This document shows positions 14,768 to 23,824 of a stretch of DNA of 64,000 nucleotides, in pieces (the first letter of the stretch is position 1; the number at the start of each line of letters is the position of its first letter). The stretch is from Janthinobacterium sp. (GTDB lineage: Bacteria > Pseudomonadota > Gammaproteobacteria > Burkholderiales > Chitinibacteraceae). The notes beneath the pieces were generated by a model. The model made no database searches. It saw only the letters and a list, made by a program, of their open reading frames with translations, and was not told the origin of the DNA. The position numbers were made by a program, and so were the translations under genes. The stretch lies in NCBI GenBank assembly GCA_025360045.1, contig JANYCY010000068.1:34953-98952 (forward strand), given 5' to 3'.

Positions 14768-16357
14768 TTAATCCCGCCCCGTCGCAATCCTCAACAACTT
14801 CTCTTCATCCACCTCATCAATTTGCGATGGCCCTAGAAATAATTCGGCATAGTCTTTCCATACTTTTTCTTTGACAAAAATCTCAAATAAATCCACATCA
14901 ATATGTTGGTCTTTTGCCATGCGCGCGAGGATGGTGAGGGATTGGGATATTTTCATGCCGTCTTTATAGGGGCGGTCGCGGGCGGTGAGGGCTTCAAATA
15001 CGTCGGCGATGCCCATGATGCGGGCTTGAATACTCATTTGATTTTTGGTTAGCCCACGTGGATAGCCTTTGCCGTCCATTCTTTCATGGTGCCCTCCGGC
15101 AAATTCCGCTACATTTTTTAAATGCTTGGGCCAAGGCAATGATTCGAGCATTTCGATGGTGACTTCAATGTGGTGATTAATAATTTGCCGCTCGGCGCCG
15201 GTGAGTGTGCCACGGGCAATGGATAAGTTTTCTATTTCTTCTGCTGATAAAAATGGGCTAAGGATTCCTTCGGGGTTGATCCATTGTTGTTGGCCTATGG
15301 CTCTCACTCTTTCACACGCTGAATCAGGCATAAATTCGCCGCCGGTATTGGCGTGCTGCAAAAATGCTTTATCTAACTCTATTTGCTCTACACGCTGTTT
15401 CCATTCTATTTCTGTGCATTTACCGCGTAAAAAATCAATTTCGGCATCACGTGTTAATACTTCAAAGCGGGTATCAATGAGGTGAATCCGGTCAAATATG
15501 GTTTGTAATTTGGTGGCTTTATCAACCACATGCACAGGTGTGGTGATTTTTCCGCAATCGTGTAAAAGCCCAGCTATTTTTAATTCGTAACGATCTCGAT
15601 TATCCATGGTGAAATCGGCCATAAAGCCATAATTGGCGTTATTAACGGCTTCAGCAATCATGATGGTTAAAGCGGGAACGCGCTGGCAATGGCCGCCGGT
15701 ATAGGGGGATTTATCGTCGATGGCTAAGTTGATTAAATTAATAAATGATTCAAACAATTCTTCTAATTGATGTATTAAGCGCCGGTTAGTGAGCGCAATG
15801 GCGGCTTGCGATGCCAGCGATTCGGCCATACTTTGGCTATCCGCATCGAAATAGCTGAGTTCACCTTTTTGATCTCTGGCATTAATCAGTTGTAATACGC
15901 CGATGATTTCACGCTCGTGATTTTTCATGGGCACGGTGAGAAAAGATTTAGAGCGATAGCCCACGCTGGCATCAAAACGCTTGGTGCCAGAGAAGTCATA
16001 GCCTTCGGCGGTGTAAGCGTCTTCAATATTAATGGTGATATCTTTATTGACCGCACAAGCCACCACATTATTTAAATTAGGCGAGCCATCGGTATGGCGC
16101 AACATCACGGGGGGGAGGTTGGTAGGGTGGCCAGTGGTGCCGCCCATCGCAATGCCTAGCGATTCGGTAATCACAATTTCAAAATAAAGTGCGCCATCTT
16201 TTACTAAATAAAGCGTGCCCGCATCCGCATTCACCAGATGCTTGGCGGCGATCAGAATCGTTTCCATCAGCTTATCGATATGGCTCTCACACGATAGCGC
16301 AATTCCAATCGCATTGAGTTGTTCTAAACGCTCGTGAAGGATGTCATGGCTAAGCAT
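14768..16357 (-). CDS. GAF-HD-GYP domain protein (c-di-GMP phosphodiesterase candidate)
   Basis: A 529-residue protein. An N-terminal GAF sensor domain (~20-190) is followed by an HD-GYP domain with LLHDCGK and HHERMDGKGYPRGL (423-436). HD-GYP proteins hydrolyse c-di-GMP to GMP; both metal-binding motifs are present. It is 56 bp downstream of the GAF-ATPase gene and shares the GAF sensor architecture, so the two may read related signals. Its last 153 bp are duplicated at 1319-1471. It ends 3 bp from the convergent channel pseudogene, so the island boundary coincides with this stop codon. Confidence 0.9.
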   Translation of the reverse strand: MLSHDILHERLEQLNAIGIALSCESHIDKLMETILIAAKHLVNADAGTLYLVKDGALYFEIVITESLGIAMGGTTGHPTNLPPVMLRHTDGSPNLNNVVACAVNKDITINIEDAYTAEGYDFSGTKRFDASVGYRSKSFLTVPMKNHEREIIGVLQLINARDQKGELSYFDADSQSMAESLASQAAIALTNRRLIHQLEELFESFINLINLAIDDKSPYTGGHCQRVPALTIMIAEAVNNANYGFMADFTMDNRDRYELKIAGLLHDCGKITTPVHVVDKATKLQTIFDRIHLIDTRFEVLTRDAEIDFLRGKCTEIEWKQRVEQIELDKAFLQHANTGGEFMPDSACERVRAIGQQQWINPEGILSPFLSAEEIENLSIARGTLTGAERQIINHHIEVTIEMLESLPWPKHLKNVAEFAGGHHERMDGKGYPRGLTKNQMSIQARIMGIADVFEALTARDRPYKDGMKISQSLTILARMAKDQHIDVDLFEIFVKEKVWKDYAELFLGPSQIDEVDEEKLLRIATGRD

Positions 16358-16413
16358 ATTGCATCTCTATTTATAACGACGTAGGACGATCTTGCTGTTG
16401 CCTGAGTTGGGCG

Positions 16414-18753
16414 CTATTTAATACAAACGGCGCGAATCTGCGCCATATCACTGAGGCCTTGCAGTACTTTTTCAATGCCGTCTTGCTTGAGGGTACGCAT
16501 GCCTTCTTCTAGGGCGGTTGCGAGAAGTTCAGCGACCCGAGCGTGTTCTTGGATTTGTTTTTTCACCATATCGCTACCTACTAACAGTTCGTGTAAGCCT
16601 AAGCGGCCTTTATAACCCGTGTTATTGCAGGCATCGCAGCCTTTGGCGCGATAAAGTGTGAACTGCCCCTCTTGACTCGCAAACGAGGCTACCCAGTCTT
16701 TATATACGGTCTCTAAGGCGAGCTCGGGATCCTTCTGCCAGTCGGTCGTTTGCTTTAGCTCTTCGCTATATTCATGCAGCATGGATTGGATTTCGGCGGC
16801 TTCCGGCTCATAAGCTTCTTTGCATTTGCACAGTCTTTTAGCGAGACGCTGCGCCAAAATGCCGAGCAGGGCATCGGCAAAGTTAAAGGGGTCCATACCC
16901 ATATCTAAGAGGCGAATAATCGATTCTGGGGCGCTATTGGTGTGCAGGGTAGCGAGCACCAAGTGCCCAGTCAGCGAGGCTTCAATACCGGTACTGGTGG
17001 TTTCTTTATCGCGCATTTCCCCCACCATAATGATGTCGGGGTCGGCGCGTAAAAAGGCTTTCATAATGGTGGCAAAAGTCAGCCCCGCCTTATTATTCAC
17101 TTGAACTTGGCGCAGGCCTTTTTGGGTGATTTCTACAGGGTCTTCTACCGTCCAGATCTTGGTATCCGGCGTATTTAGGTGCTTGAGGATGGAGTGCAGG
17201 GTGGTGGTTTTTCCTGAGCCGGTAGGCCCGCAAACAAAAAACAGGCCGTAAGGCTTGGCGATCACCGATTTTAGATTGCTGATGGTGCGGTTTGATAGCG
17301 CGAGCTTTTCCAGTGGCAAAGGCTCACCCGAGGCTAAAATCCGCATCACCACATCTTCTACGCCGCCTTGAGTCGGAATGGTGGCCACGCGTAGCTCGAT
17401 ATCGTAGCCCGGCACATATTTTTTGAATTTGATTTTGCCGTCTTGTGGTTTGCGTTTTTCTGAGATATCTAGATCGCACATGATTTTAATGCGGGTGACG
17501 AGAGGATTGCGGTAGGAGGCGGGCACTTCTTTGTAAGCGACTAAAGAGCCATCGCGGCGAAAGCGAATACGGGTTTTTTCGTTGCCGGGGGATGGCTCGA
17601 TATGAATATCGGAAACGCCGGTTTTATACGCTTCCACGATGATCTGATTCACCAGTTTTACCAGCTCATTATCCTGTGCTGCGGATATTTCTTCAGGAGA
17701 AACAGGCTCGGCCTCTTCTTCATCGCCCATATTGGAGAGTAGGGCGTCGATATTATTGTCATTACTTTGCTCACCAAAAAATAGATCAAGGGTCTTTTGA
17801 AACTCGGCCTTACTGGTGACGCGATAAATGGTTTTTTTATTGGGGAAAACATGGGCGACGGTGTGGCTGGCACGGATGCGTTCAGGATCGGTGGTCAGAA
17901 TAATAATGCCTTCTTTTTCCTCATCCACCGGCAGCCATTCGTTTTCAGCTGCGTATTCCCGTTTGATATGTTTGAGTAAATCTAAGGGCTTTACTCTGTC
18001 GGGTTTAAAGGCTTCATAAGCCACGCCAAAATAACCAGCCAGCGAGTGTCCAAGAGCGGGTAGCGGTACTTGGTATTTTTCGCTGAGTAGTGTTTCTAAA
18101 TCAATTTTATCTCGATGGCTTTCACGCAGGGCGACCTGCAGCGCGGCTTGGGTGATTACATTTGCCGCCACCAGCCCGCCATATTTATGCTGTGGTGCAA
18201 AGGGAAAAGGCTGTTGCTGTCTTTGTTGCAAAGCAATGGCGAGGGTCTTGGCGAGTAAGCGGAGGCCTTCTTCGCTTTGGGTATCAAAGGGGTGTTGATG
18301 CTTATTATTAATCAGCTGTACCACGCCAATTAAGGTGCCGTCTAATTCTGCTAACAGAGGCGCGGCCAGCATTTCTCGGGCATGAAAGCCAGTTTGTTTA
18401 TCGACGGCTTGTAAAAATTGTAAGGTAGGGCTGTAGCGGGTGAGCTCGTCGCTGTCGTACACGTCGCGGATATTCACTAACTGTTTATGATTGGCCACAA
18501 AGCCCGCCACACTGCGATCATTAACGGGGATGCGCAGTTCTTTAAAGCCTTCCAAGCCGGTTTTTACCCGAGAGATCATTTCATTGCCGGTATCGTTGGC
18601 AACATAGATGGTGAGCCGTTCGGCCCCAAACACTTTGCAGGCTTCGCCACTGATCTCGAGCAAAATCTCATCAATATGCCGCGTTGCATGGATGCGATTG
18701 GTCAGGCTTTGCAGCTCATGCATAAAGTGTAGGGCGTTATCTTTTTGGCTCAT
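16414..18753 (-). CDS. GAF-domain GspE/PilB-type secretion ATPase
   Basis: A 779-residue protein: GAF domain (~25-180), a GspE/MshEN-like N-terminal region (~200-330), an acidic linker and the GspE/PulE ATPase (~360-779). Walker A is GPTGSGKTTT (509-518), followed by the Asp box (TVEDPVE), Walker B (DPDIIMVGEMRD) and the His box (ATLHTN). Four Cys in CKCKEAYEP and CDACNNTGYKGR form the usual zinc site. These hexameric ATPases drive pilus assembly or type II secretion. The fused GAF is unusual and suggests direct small-molecule control. No pilus or secretion genes are adjacent, so its machine is unknown. Confidence 0.88.
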   Translation of the reverse strand: MSQKDNALHFMHELQSLTNRIHATRHIDEILLEISGEACKVFGAERLTIYVANDTGNEMISRVKTGLEGFKELRIPVNDRSVAGFVANHKQLVNIRDVYDSDELTRYSPTLQFLQAVDKQTGFHAREMLAAPLLAELDGTLIGVVQLINNKHQHPFDTQSEEGLRLLAKTLAIALQQRQQQPFPFAPQHKYGGLVAANVITQAALQVALRESHRDKIDLETLLSEKYQVPLPALGHSLAGYFGVAYEAFKPDRVKPLDLLKHIKREYAAENEWLPVDEEKEGIIILTTDPERIRASHTVAHVFPNKKTIYRVTSKAEFQKTLDLFFGEQSNDNNIDALLSNMGDEEEAEPVSPEEISAAQDNELVKLVNQIIVEAYKTGVSDIHIEPSPGNEKTRIRFRRDGSLVAYKEVPASYRNPLVTRIKIMCDLDISEKRKPQDGKIKFKKYVPGYDIELRVATIPTQGGVEDVVMRILASGEPLPLEKLALSNRTISNLKSVIAKPYGLFFVCGPTGSGKTTTLHSILKHLNTPDTKIWTVEDPVEITQKGLRQVQVNNKAGLTFATIMKAFLRADPDIIMVGEMRDKETTSTGIEASLTGHLVLATLHTNSAPESIIRLLDMGMDPFNFADALLGILAQRLAKRLCKCKEAYEPEAAEIQSMLHEYSEELKQTTDWQKDPELALETVYKDWVASFASQEGQFTLYRAKGCDACNNTGYKGRLGLHELLVGSDMVKKQIQEHARVAELLATALEEGMRTLKQDGIEKVLQGLSDMAQIRAVCIK

Positions 18754-18820
18754 GATGATGGCTCTTGGCTGGCATGGGGCGATGTTGTTGGTTGTAATTA
18801 ATGGCGCATTGCGCTCATCG

Positions 18821-19123
18821 CTGAGCGACTAACCCCAGTCGCACGCAGGGCTTCGAATGCGCCCTGCAGGCATAAATATCTACACAATTCCTGTAAAAGA
18901 AAAAGGTCATCGTCGGTTGGGTTATGTCGTTCTTTATGCTCATTAGGGCGCTAATATATCTCGGCCGTAACCCACCATGACACGGCGCTGCGGTGGGTTA
19001 CGGCCAGGATACGGCAGCGCCCATATTTAATACATTTTCTGGCCTAACCCACCCTACGGATACTGTCACACGCAGAGCTGAGCGACTAAACCCTGTCGCG
19101 CGTAGAGCTTTGAGTGCGCCCTA
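18821..19123. repeat. Paired direct repeats flanking a 14-bp perfect hairpin
   Basis: A ~46-bp sequence starting CTGAGCGACTAA occurs at 18821-18867 and again, diverged, at 19078-19123. Between them GGCCGTAACCCACC (18963-18976) pairs perfectly with GGTGGGTTACGGCC (18992-19005). No gene is seen in 18754-19137; this repeat block occupies most of it and separates the ATPase gene from the phosphodiesterase gene. Confidence 0.55.
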
Positions 19124-19137
19124 TGGTGTTTTTAGAC

Positions 19138-19902
19138 TTAAAAGTGGATGACTTGGTTTTGCTCTAATCTGCTGATGGTTAAATTGTGATTGTCTCTTAG
19201 TATTTCTTGCATGGTCAGCTCGGAATCTGCCGGTTTTAGATGGGTGACTAATATTTGGCAGGGGCGGCTGAGGTGTTTGAGTTGCTCAAGCAGGGTGTGC
19301 GGGCAGAAGTGTTTAGCAGCGTTGGCCAGCTCGTATTCACGGTTGCTAAATGCGGTTTCGATAATTAAATGGCTTAGGTTGCTCGTGGCATTCACGATGT
19401 CCCAAAAGGCGGCGTTGCAGACTGAATCACCACTGAAGATGATTGAATTTGGGCCGCTGTCTAGCTGATAACCCACTGCGGGGACAGTGTGTACCGCAGG
19501 AATGGCAGTGATGGTGCATTCTTCAATGGTGCAAGACTGCCCTACATCTAGCGTGATATAGCGCATAAAGGGGTTTTTAGTATCGGGGATTTGGTTGAAG
19601 TCGGGCCAGACACACCAATTGAAAATATGTTTTTTTAAGACATTAAGAGTGGCTTCGCTGGCATACACGTTCAGCGGGGTATTGCGGCTGCCCATAATAG
19701 TGTCAACCAGCATGGGCAGGCAGGCAATATGATCCAGATGGGCATGGGTCAGAAAAATATGCTCAATATGGGTCAGTGCGGTAAAGCTGAGATCGCCCAC
19801 TCCCGTGCCTGCATCGATCAAGATGGAATCATTGATCAAAAATGAAGTGGTGCGATTTGCACCACCAATTCCACCGCTACAGCCTAGTATTCTTAACTGC
19901 AT
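19138..19902 (-). CDS. Metallo-beta-lactamase-fold hydrolase (class II cAMP phosphodiesterase-like)
   Basis: A 254-residue protein with the metal-binding HxHxDH motif in THAHLDHI, a later His in IPAVHTVP, Asp in FSGDS and a C-terminal TH motif (LVTHLKP). The arrangement, together with the initial LGCSGGIGG, resembles class II 3',5'-cyclic nucleotide phosphodiesterases more than tRNase Z. It starts 83 bp downstream of the nucleotide cyclase gene, so cAMP or cGMP breakdown opposite that cyclase is a sensible role. Other lactamase-fold activities cannot be excluded. A partial R4 repeat lies in the gap (19946-19980). Confidence 0.75.
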   Translation of the reverse strand: MQLRILGCSGGIGGANRTTSFLINDSILIDAGTGVGDLSFTALTHIEHIFLTHAHLDHIACLPMLVDTIMGSRNTPLNVYASEATLNVLKKHIFNWCVWPDFNQIPDTKNPFMRYITLDVGQSCTIEECTITAIPAVHTVPAVGYQLDSGPNSIIFSGDSVCNAAFWDIVNATSNLSHLIIETAFSNREYELANAAKHFCPHTLLEQLKHLSRPCQILVTHLKPADSELTMQEILRDNHNLTISRLEQNQVIHF

Positions 19903-19985
19903 AGGAGAGGCCTGCTAAGTCATTCTGTATAAGCCTGTGATTTTTATAGGGTGTGCAAGTGCTTTTCTTGCGCACCGTTCTACTG

Positions 19986-22202
19986 CTATTTACTGTTAAA
20001 TTGATGTACGCCATCCCAGTCGCTAGCGGGTGGATTACGCCTAAAATTTTGAATTCTGTCTAAGTACAGACTGTAAAGATGATGCTGGGATTCTGTAGTC
20101 ATCTTTTGTAAGTTTAGTAACTGCATTTCGGCTAAATCCCACTGCTGATTGCGGTAAAACTTGAGGCTTTCATGAAATAAAACGAGGGTCGCTTCATTTT
20201 GGCTGGCGAGTGGCTGAGGCTCGTAAAGCGTCACCGCTTCAGTTTTGCCCATAACTCGTACTCGGTCTATTTCGCGGTAAACCAGATTCGGGGCAGCGGC
20301 TCGCGTGTTTTCGCTGACTAAAATACTGACTCCATAATACTTGGTTAAGCTTTCTACCCTTGACGCCAAGTTAACCGCATCCCCCATTACAGTGTAATTC
20401 ATCCGAAATTGCGAGCCCATATCGCCCACTGTTACATTTCCGGTATTTATGCCTACGCCAACAGAAATCTCTGGCCAATTGCGTGCCGCTAATTTGGGAT
20501 TAAGCCGATCAATTGCCTCTTGAATTTCGAGCGATGCCAAGACGGCATTTTGGGCGTGGTCTGGATCAAATACCGGAGCGCCCCAAAAGGCCATGACGCA
20601 ATCGCCGATATATTTATCAATGGTGCCTAAATGCTGATGGCGAATAACGGTAGAAATTTCGGTAAGAAACTCATTCATAAAGCGGCTTAGCTCATCCGCT
20701 GGCATGCCTTCAGATATTTTGGTAAAGCTTCTGACATCAGTAAACAGCACGGTAAGCGGCCGATTCTGGCCGACCATGGTGTATTTTTCAGGATCTTCAC
20801 TCATGCGCTCAACCAGCTCTGGCACAACATATTGGCCAAATAATTGGGTGAGTTGGCGCTTACGGCGGCTTTCAAAGAAATAGCCATAGGCCATATTGAG
20901 CGTGTAGAGGCCAACAATGAGCATCAGGGCCGCAGCCATGGGCATGGCAGTCTTGGCATAGTGCCAAAGTGCGAAATTTGTTGCGAATAATAGTAACAAG
21001 AGCAGTAAGCAGATGCTGCTGGCAATCAGCGGTGAGAGCCGAATGAGCAACCAAACCAGTAGCGGTCCAAGAATCAATAAAAGTAAAAACTCCGCCCCCA
21101 ATAGATAGCCGGGGTGCTGGGGTAGTGTTTCATCGAGGATGGCGGCAATTAAGTTGGCGTGGATTTCTACCCCCGCATAGGCTTCGCCAACCGGCGTGAC
21201 GCGTAAGTCTTTTAGGCCTGGAGCGGTGGTGCCAAGTAAAACAATTCGATCTTTTAACTCGGCTTGGCTAACTTCCCCAGAAATAACATCGGCGGCGGAC
21301 AAGTAAGGGAAACTGCCTTGTGGGCCTTTAAAGGGCACCAGCGCCCAGCCATTTTTATTGACGGGCAATCGCCTCTTGCCAAGACGAAAGGCTTCTAGAG
21401 CAAAGCTGCCATCGGCAGTTTCTTCGATGACGGGGGCAAAGGCTTCTTGCCCCAGCGCGATTCGCGCCAGCGCCAAACCCAGCGAGGGATAGTAGTTTTC
21501 ACCTATCCTAGCCACCAAGGAAACGCTCCTTGCTACGCCATCGCTATCGACTATTGGCACAAAGTGCCCACCGTGGCCTGCAGCCTGCTGCAAGCTGGGC
21601 AAATTGCCGCCATAGGTTTTACCGCCCACAATATAGTTGGCGACGGGGGCTAAATCGCTGGCATCCAGAATAGGGGGAGGGAGTGCACCACTCGAAACGG
21701 CTTTTGCCTCATTGCTAAAATAAAAACCGCTAATAATCGGGCGATGACTCAGCGCCTTGGCAAAACGGGCGTCGGTATCTAGCTCGGGAGTGAGGCGAGT
21801 AAGCTCATTCTGAAATGCAGTGTTATTGCTTAATTCTTGCTTGGCTAAACGGCGTAAAACCGGCAGACCTGAGCTTTCATCCGCTTCTGCAAAAACCACG
21901 TCGAAACCGAGCGCCTTAATATGGTAGTGATCAAATAATTGATCGACTAATTTGGCAAGGTGATCGCGCCGCCAAGGCCACCTACCGAGCGTTGCCAAGC
22001 TTTTTTCGTCAATATCAACAATGGCAATGCGCTGATCTACACCACCTTGTACGCCTAGCCGTAAGCGTACATCATAAAGATAAACGTCAATTTGGCTGAG
22101 CGTGGGCAAGCTGGGGGAGCCTGCCACATGCAGCAAGGCTAGTAGCAGCAAGGCCGTGCCTAATAATATCTGCGGCCAATATTTACGTAAGCTGGCTTTC
22201 AT
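19986..22202 (-). CDS. CHASE2-domain adenylate/guanylate cyclase
   Basis: A 738-residue membrane protein: an N-terminal anchor, an extracytoplasmic CHASE2 sensor (~40-350) with VDIDEKSL and GRWPWRRD motifs, three C-terminal membrane helices (~365-440) and a class III cyclase domain. The cyclase has the metal-binding LFTDVRSFT and IGDCVMAFWG motifs and GVGINTGNVTVGDMGS. It should make cAMP (or cGMP) in the cytoplasm in response to an envelope signal. Its ATG overlaps the FHA gene stop by one base (TAATG). The CHASE2 sensor is shared with the kinase at the head of the block. Confidence 0.9.
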   Translation of the reverse strand: MKASLRKYWPQILLGTALLLLALLHVAGSPSLPTLSQIDVYLYDVRLRLGVQGGVDQRIAIVDIDEKSLATLGRWPWRRDHLAKLVDQLFDHYHIKALGFDVVFAEADESSGLPVLRRLAKQELSNNTAFQNELTRLTPELDTDARFAKALSHRPIISGFYFSNEAKAVSSGALPPPILDASDLAPVANYIVGGKTYGGNLPSLQQAAGHGGHFVPIVDSDGVARSVSLVARIGENYYPSLGLALARIALGQEAFAPVIEETADGSFALEAFRLGKRRLPVNKNGWALVPFKGPQGSFPYLSAADVISGEVSQAELKDRIVLLGTTAPGLKDLRVTPVGEAYAGVEIHANLIAAILDETLPQHPGYLLGAEFLLLLILGPLLVWLLIRLSPLIASSICLLLLLLLFATNFALWHYAKTAMPMAAALMLIVGLYTLNMAYGYFFESRRKRQLTQLFGQYVVPELVERMSEDPEKYTMVGQNRPLTVLFTDVRSFTKISEGMPADELSRFMNEFLTEISTVIRHQHLGTIDKYIGDCVMAFWGAPVFDPDHAQNAVLASLEIQEAIDRLNPKLAARNWPEISVGVGINTGNVTVGDMGSQFRMNYTVMGDAVNLASRVESLTKYYGVSILVSENTRAAAPNLVYREIDRVRVMGKTEAVTLYEPQPLASQNEATLVLFHESLKFYRNQQWDLAEMQLLNLQKMTTESQHHLYSLYLDRIQNFRRNPPASDWDGVHQFNSK

Positions 22203-22876
22203 TATTTGCGATAAAAGAAAGTCATTTCAACACCCAGCAGCTCGATGATGTCTTCCTCTTGTAGATGATAAGCATGCATGCCAATCTCTTTGTGATTGAC
22301 ATTGGGGTGATGCGCTCCCTCAACATGAGTGAGGAAATAGCCCTGTGGCCGCTTACTAATCACGGCCACTTGCACTCCTGTTTTACCGAGGGTGGTGAGT
22401 TTTTTGCTCAGCTCTAATTCCTTGCCTGCATTGGGGCCACTCACCACTTTAATAATGCCCATGGCTTGGATCGGTGTTTCTGCATGGGGTGGAGGGGCTG
22501 GGGCTGATATTGGTGAGATTGGCGGGGCGGCCATGATCGGGGGGCGTCCCATTACCATGGTTTTTTCAAAGTCGGTGCTATCTACGGGCTTTTCACTAAA
22601 GTAGCGTAAAATATGCTTGCCAATGAGGATCTCATCGCCTTCTTTTAAGCGTTGTTTTTGTGCGTCTTGTTGGTTAATTTTTGTGCCATTGGTGCTATTT
22701 AAGTCTTCAATAAATACCTCAGAGCCCAGCATGGTTAAGGTGGCATGCTCGCCAGAAACGGCAAGATTATCAATTTGAATGTCATTGTTTGGGCGACGGC
22801 CGATGGTCAATCGCTCTTTATTTAGCTTGATTTCTTTAATTAAAATGCCGTCTAGGCTCAGAACTATTTTGGCCAT
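22202..22876 (-). CDS. FHA-domain protein
   Basis: A 224-residue protein. The N-terminal FHA domain has the phosphothreonine-binding motifs: GRRPNNDIQIDN, SGEHA and LNSTNGT. A Pro-rich linker (~118-135) follows, then a second FHA-like or immunoglobulin-like region (~140-224). A likely phosphorylation target, ETMVMG-like FEKTMVMGRPP, sits just after the first domain and could be phosphorylated by the neighbouring kinase. It is encoded between the PP2C phosphatase and the cyclase, suggesting it relays the kinase/phosphatase state to a partner. Cytoplasmic. Confidence 0.85.
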   Translation of the reverse strand: MAKIVLSLDGILIKEIKLNKERLTIGRRPNNDIQIDNLAVSGEHATLTMLGSEVFIEDLNSTNGTKINQQDAQKQRLKEGDEILIGKHILRYFSEKPVDSTDFEKTMVMGRPPIMAAPPISPISAPAPPPHAETPIQAMGIIKVVSGPNAGKELELSKKLTTLGKTGVQVAVISKRPQGYFLTHVEGAHHPNVNHKEIGMHAYHLQEEDIIELLGVEMTFFYRK

Positions 22877-22993
22877 GATTTTATTCTCTTCTCGAATAAA
22901 ATATTTCTTCTGAAAAATATTTATATTGCGTTAACTAAAGCGTTATTTGAAAATTTTTTAGCTGTTAATATAAATTGATTAATTGTGCATGAA

Positions 22994-23824
22994 TTAAGTA
23001 AACCAAGTACTCATCTTTGACCACAAGCCAATACTGGCAGGAAAGTCTTCTTTTACTTTGACTAAAATGGCTGAAATATTATCTTTACCGCCCATATCAT
23101 TGGCCAGTTGAATGAGTTGTTCGGTGTTGAGTATTAAATTGCTATTAAAGGCCATTATCGTATCGGCTATATCCGCATCGTCGGCCATATCGCTTAAGCC
23201 ATCAGAGCAAAATAAATAAATATCACCGGGCAAAACTGCGTGTTCATGCAGCTCGGCTTGTACGCCGCTATCGATACCCACGGCGCGGGTTACTAGGTTT
23301 TTGTATGTTGAGTGCTTGGCTTCTTCCGCCGTAATCAGGCCGCTATCGATTTGCTCTTGTAAAAAAGAATGATCGCGAGTGAGCTGTACTAGCTCATCGC
23401 TACGCAGGCGATAGAGTCGAGAATCCCCCACATGGGCCACAGCAAGCCGAGAATCATAAAAAAGCGCACAGACCAGTGTCGTGCCCATTCCTGCGCATTG
23501 GGGCTGGCTTTGTGCCGTGCCATAAATAGATTGATTGGCGTAGTGAACGGCCGCCATCAGCACATCGTGCGCAGCGGGCCATAGGCTGTCTGGCCTTTGC
23601 AAATGCAGCGGAAAATTAGATTGCATGGCGTCGTGCACCACATGGCAAACCATTTCTACCGCAATGCCACTGGCGACTTCTCCGGCGTTATAGCCACCCA
23701 TGCCATCTGCGAGCACCACGAGGCCTTTTTCCGCATCAAAGTGAATGGTGTCTTCATTATGATCGCGATGCAGGCCCGTATCGGTTAGACCGGCCATTTC
23801 CAGCGCTTGTGAGAGATTAAGCAT
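22994..23824 (-). CDS. PP2C-type Ser/Thr protein phosphatase
   Basis: A 276-residue PPM phosphatase. Metal-binding motifs are in order: RDHNEDT near the start, VLADGMGGYNAGE, GTTLVCAL, VAHVGDSRLYRL, LFCSDGLSD and GGKDNISAILV. It dephosphorylates Ser/Thr proteins with Mn/Mg. Its start overlaps the kinase stop by 8 bp, so kinase and phosphatase are made together as an opposing pair. A short C-terminal extension (~255-276) has no recognised function. Confidence 0.93.
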   Translation of the reverse strand: MLNLSQALEMAGLTDTGLHRDHNEDTIHFDAEKGLVVLADGMGGYNAGEVASGIAVEMVCHVVHDAMQSNFPLHLQRPDSLWPAAHDVLMAAVHYANQSIYGTAQSQPQCAGMGTTLVCALFYDSRLAVAHVGDSRLYRLRSDELVQLTRDHSFLQEQIDSGLITAEEAKHSTYKNLVTRAVGIDSGVQAELHEHAVLPGDIYLFCSDGLSDMADDADIADTIMAFNSNLILNTEQLIQLANDMGGKDNISAILVKVKEDFPASIGLWSKMSTWFT

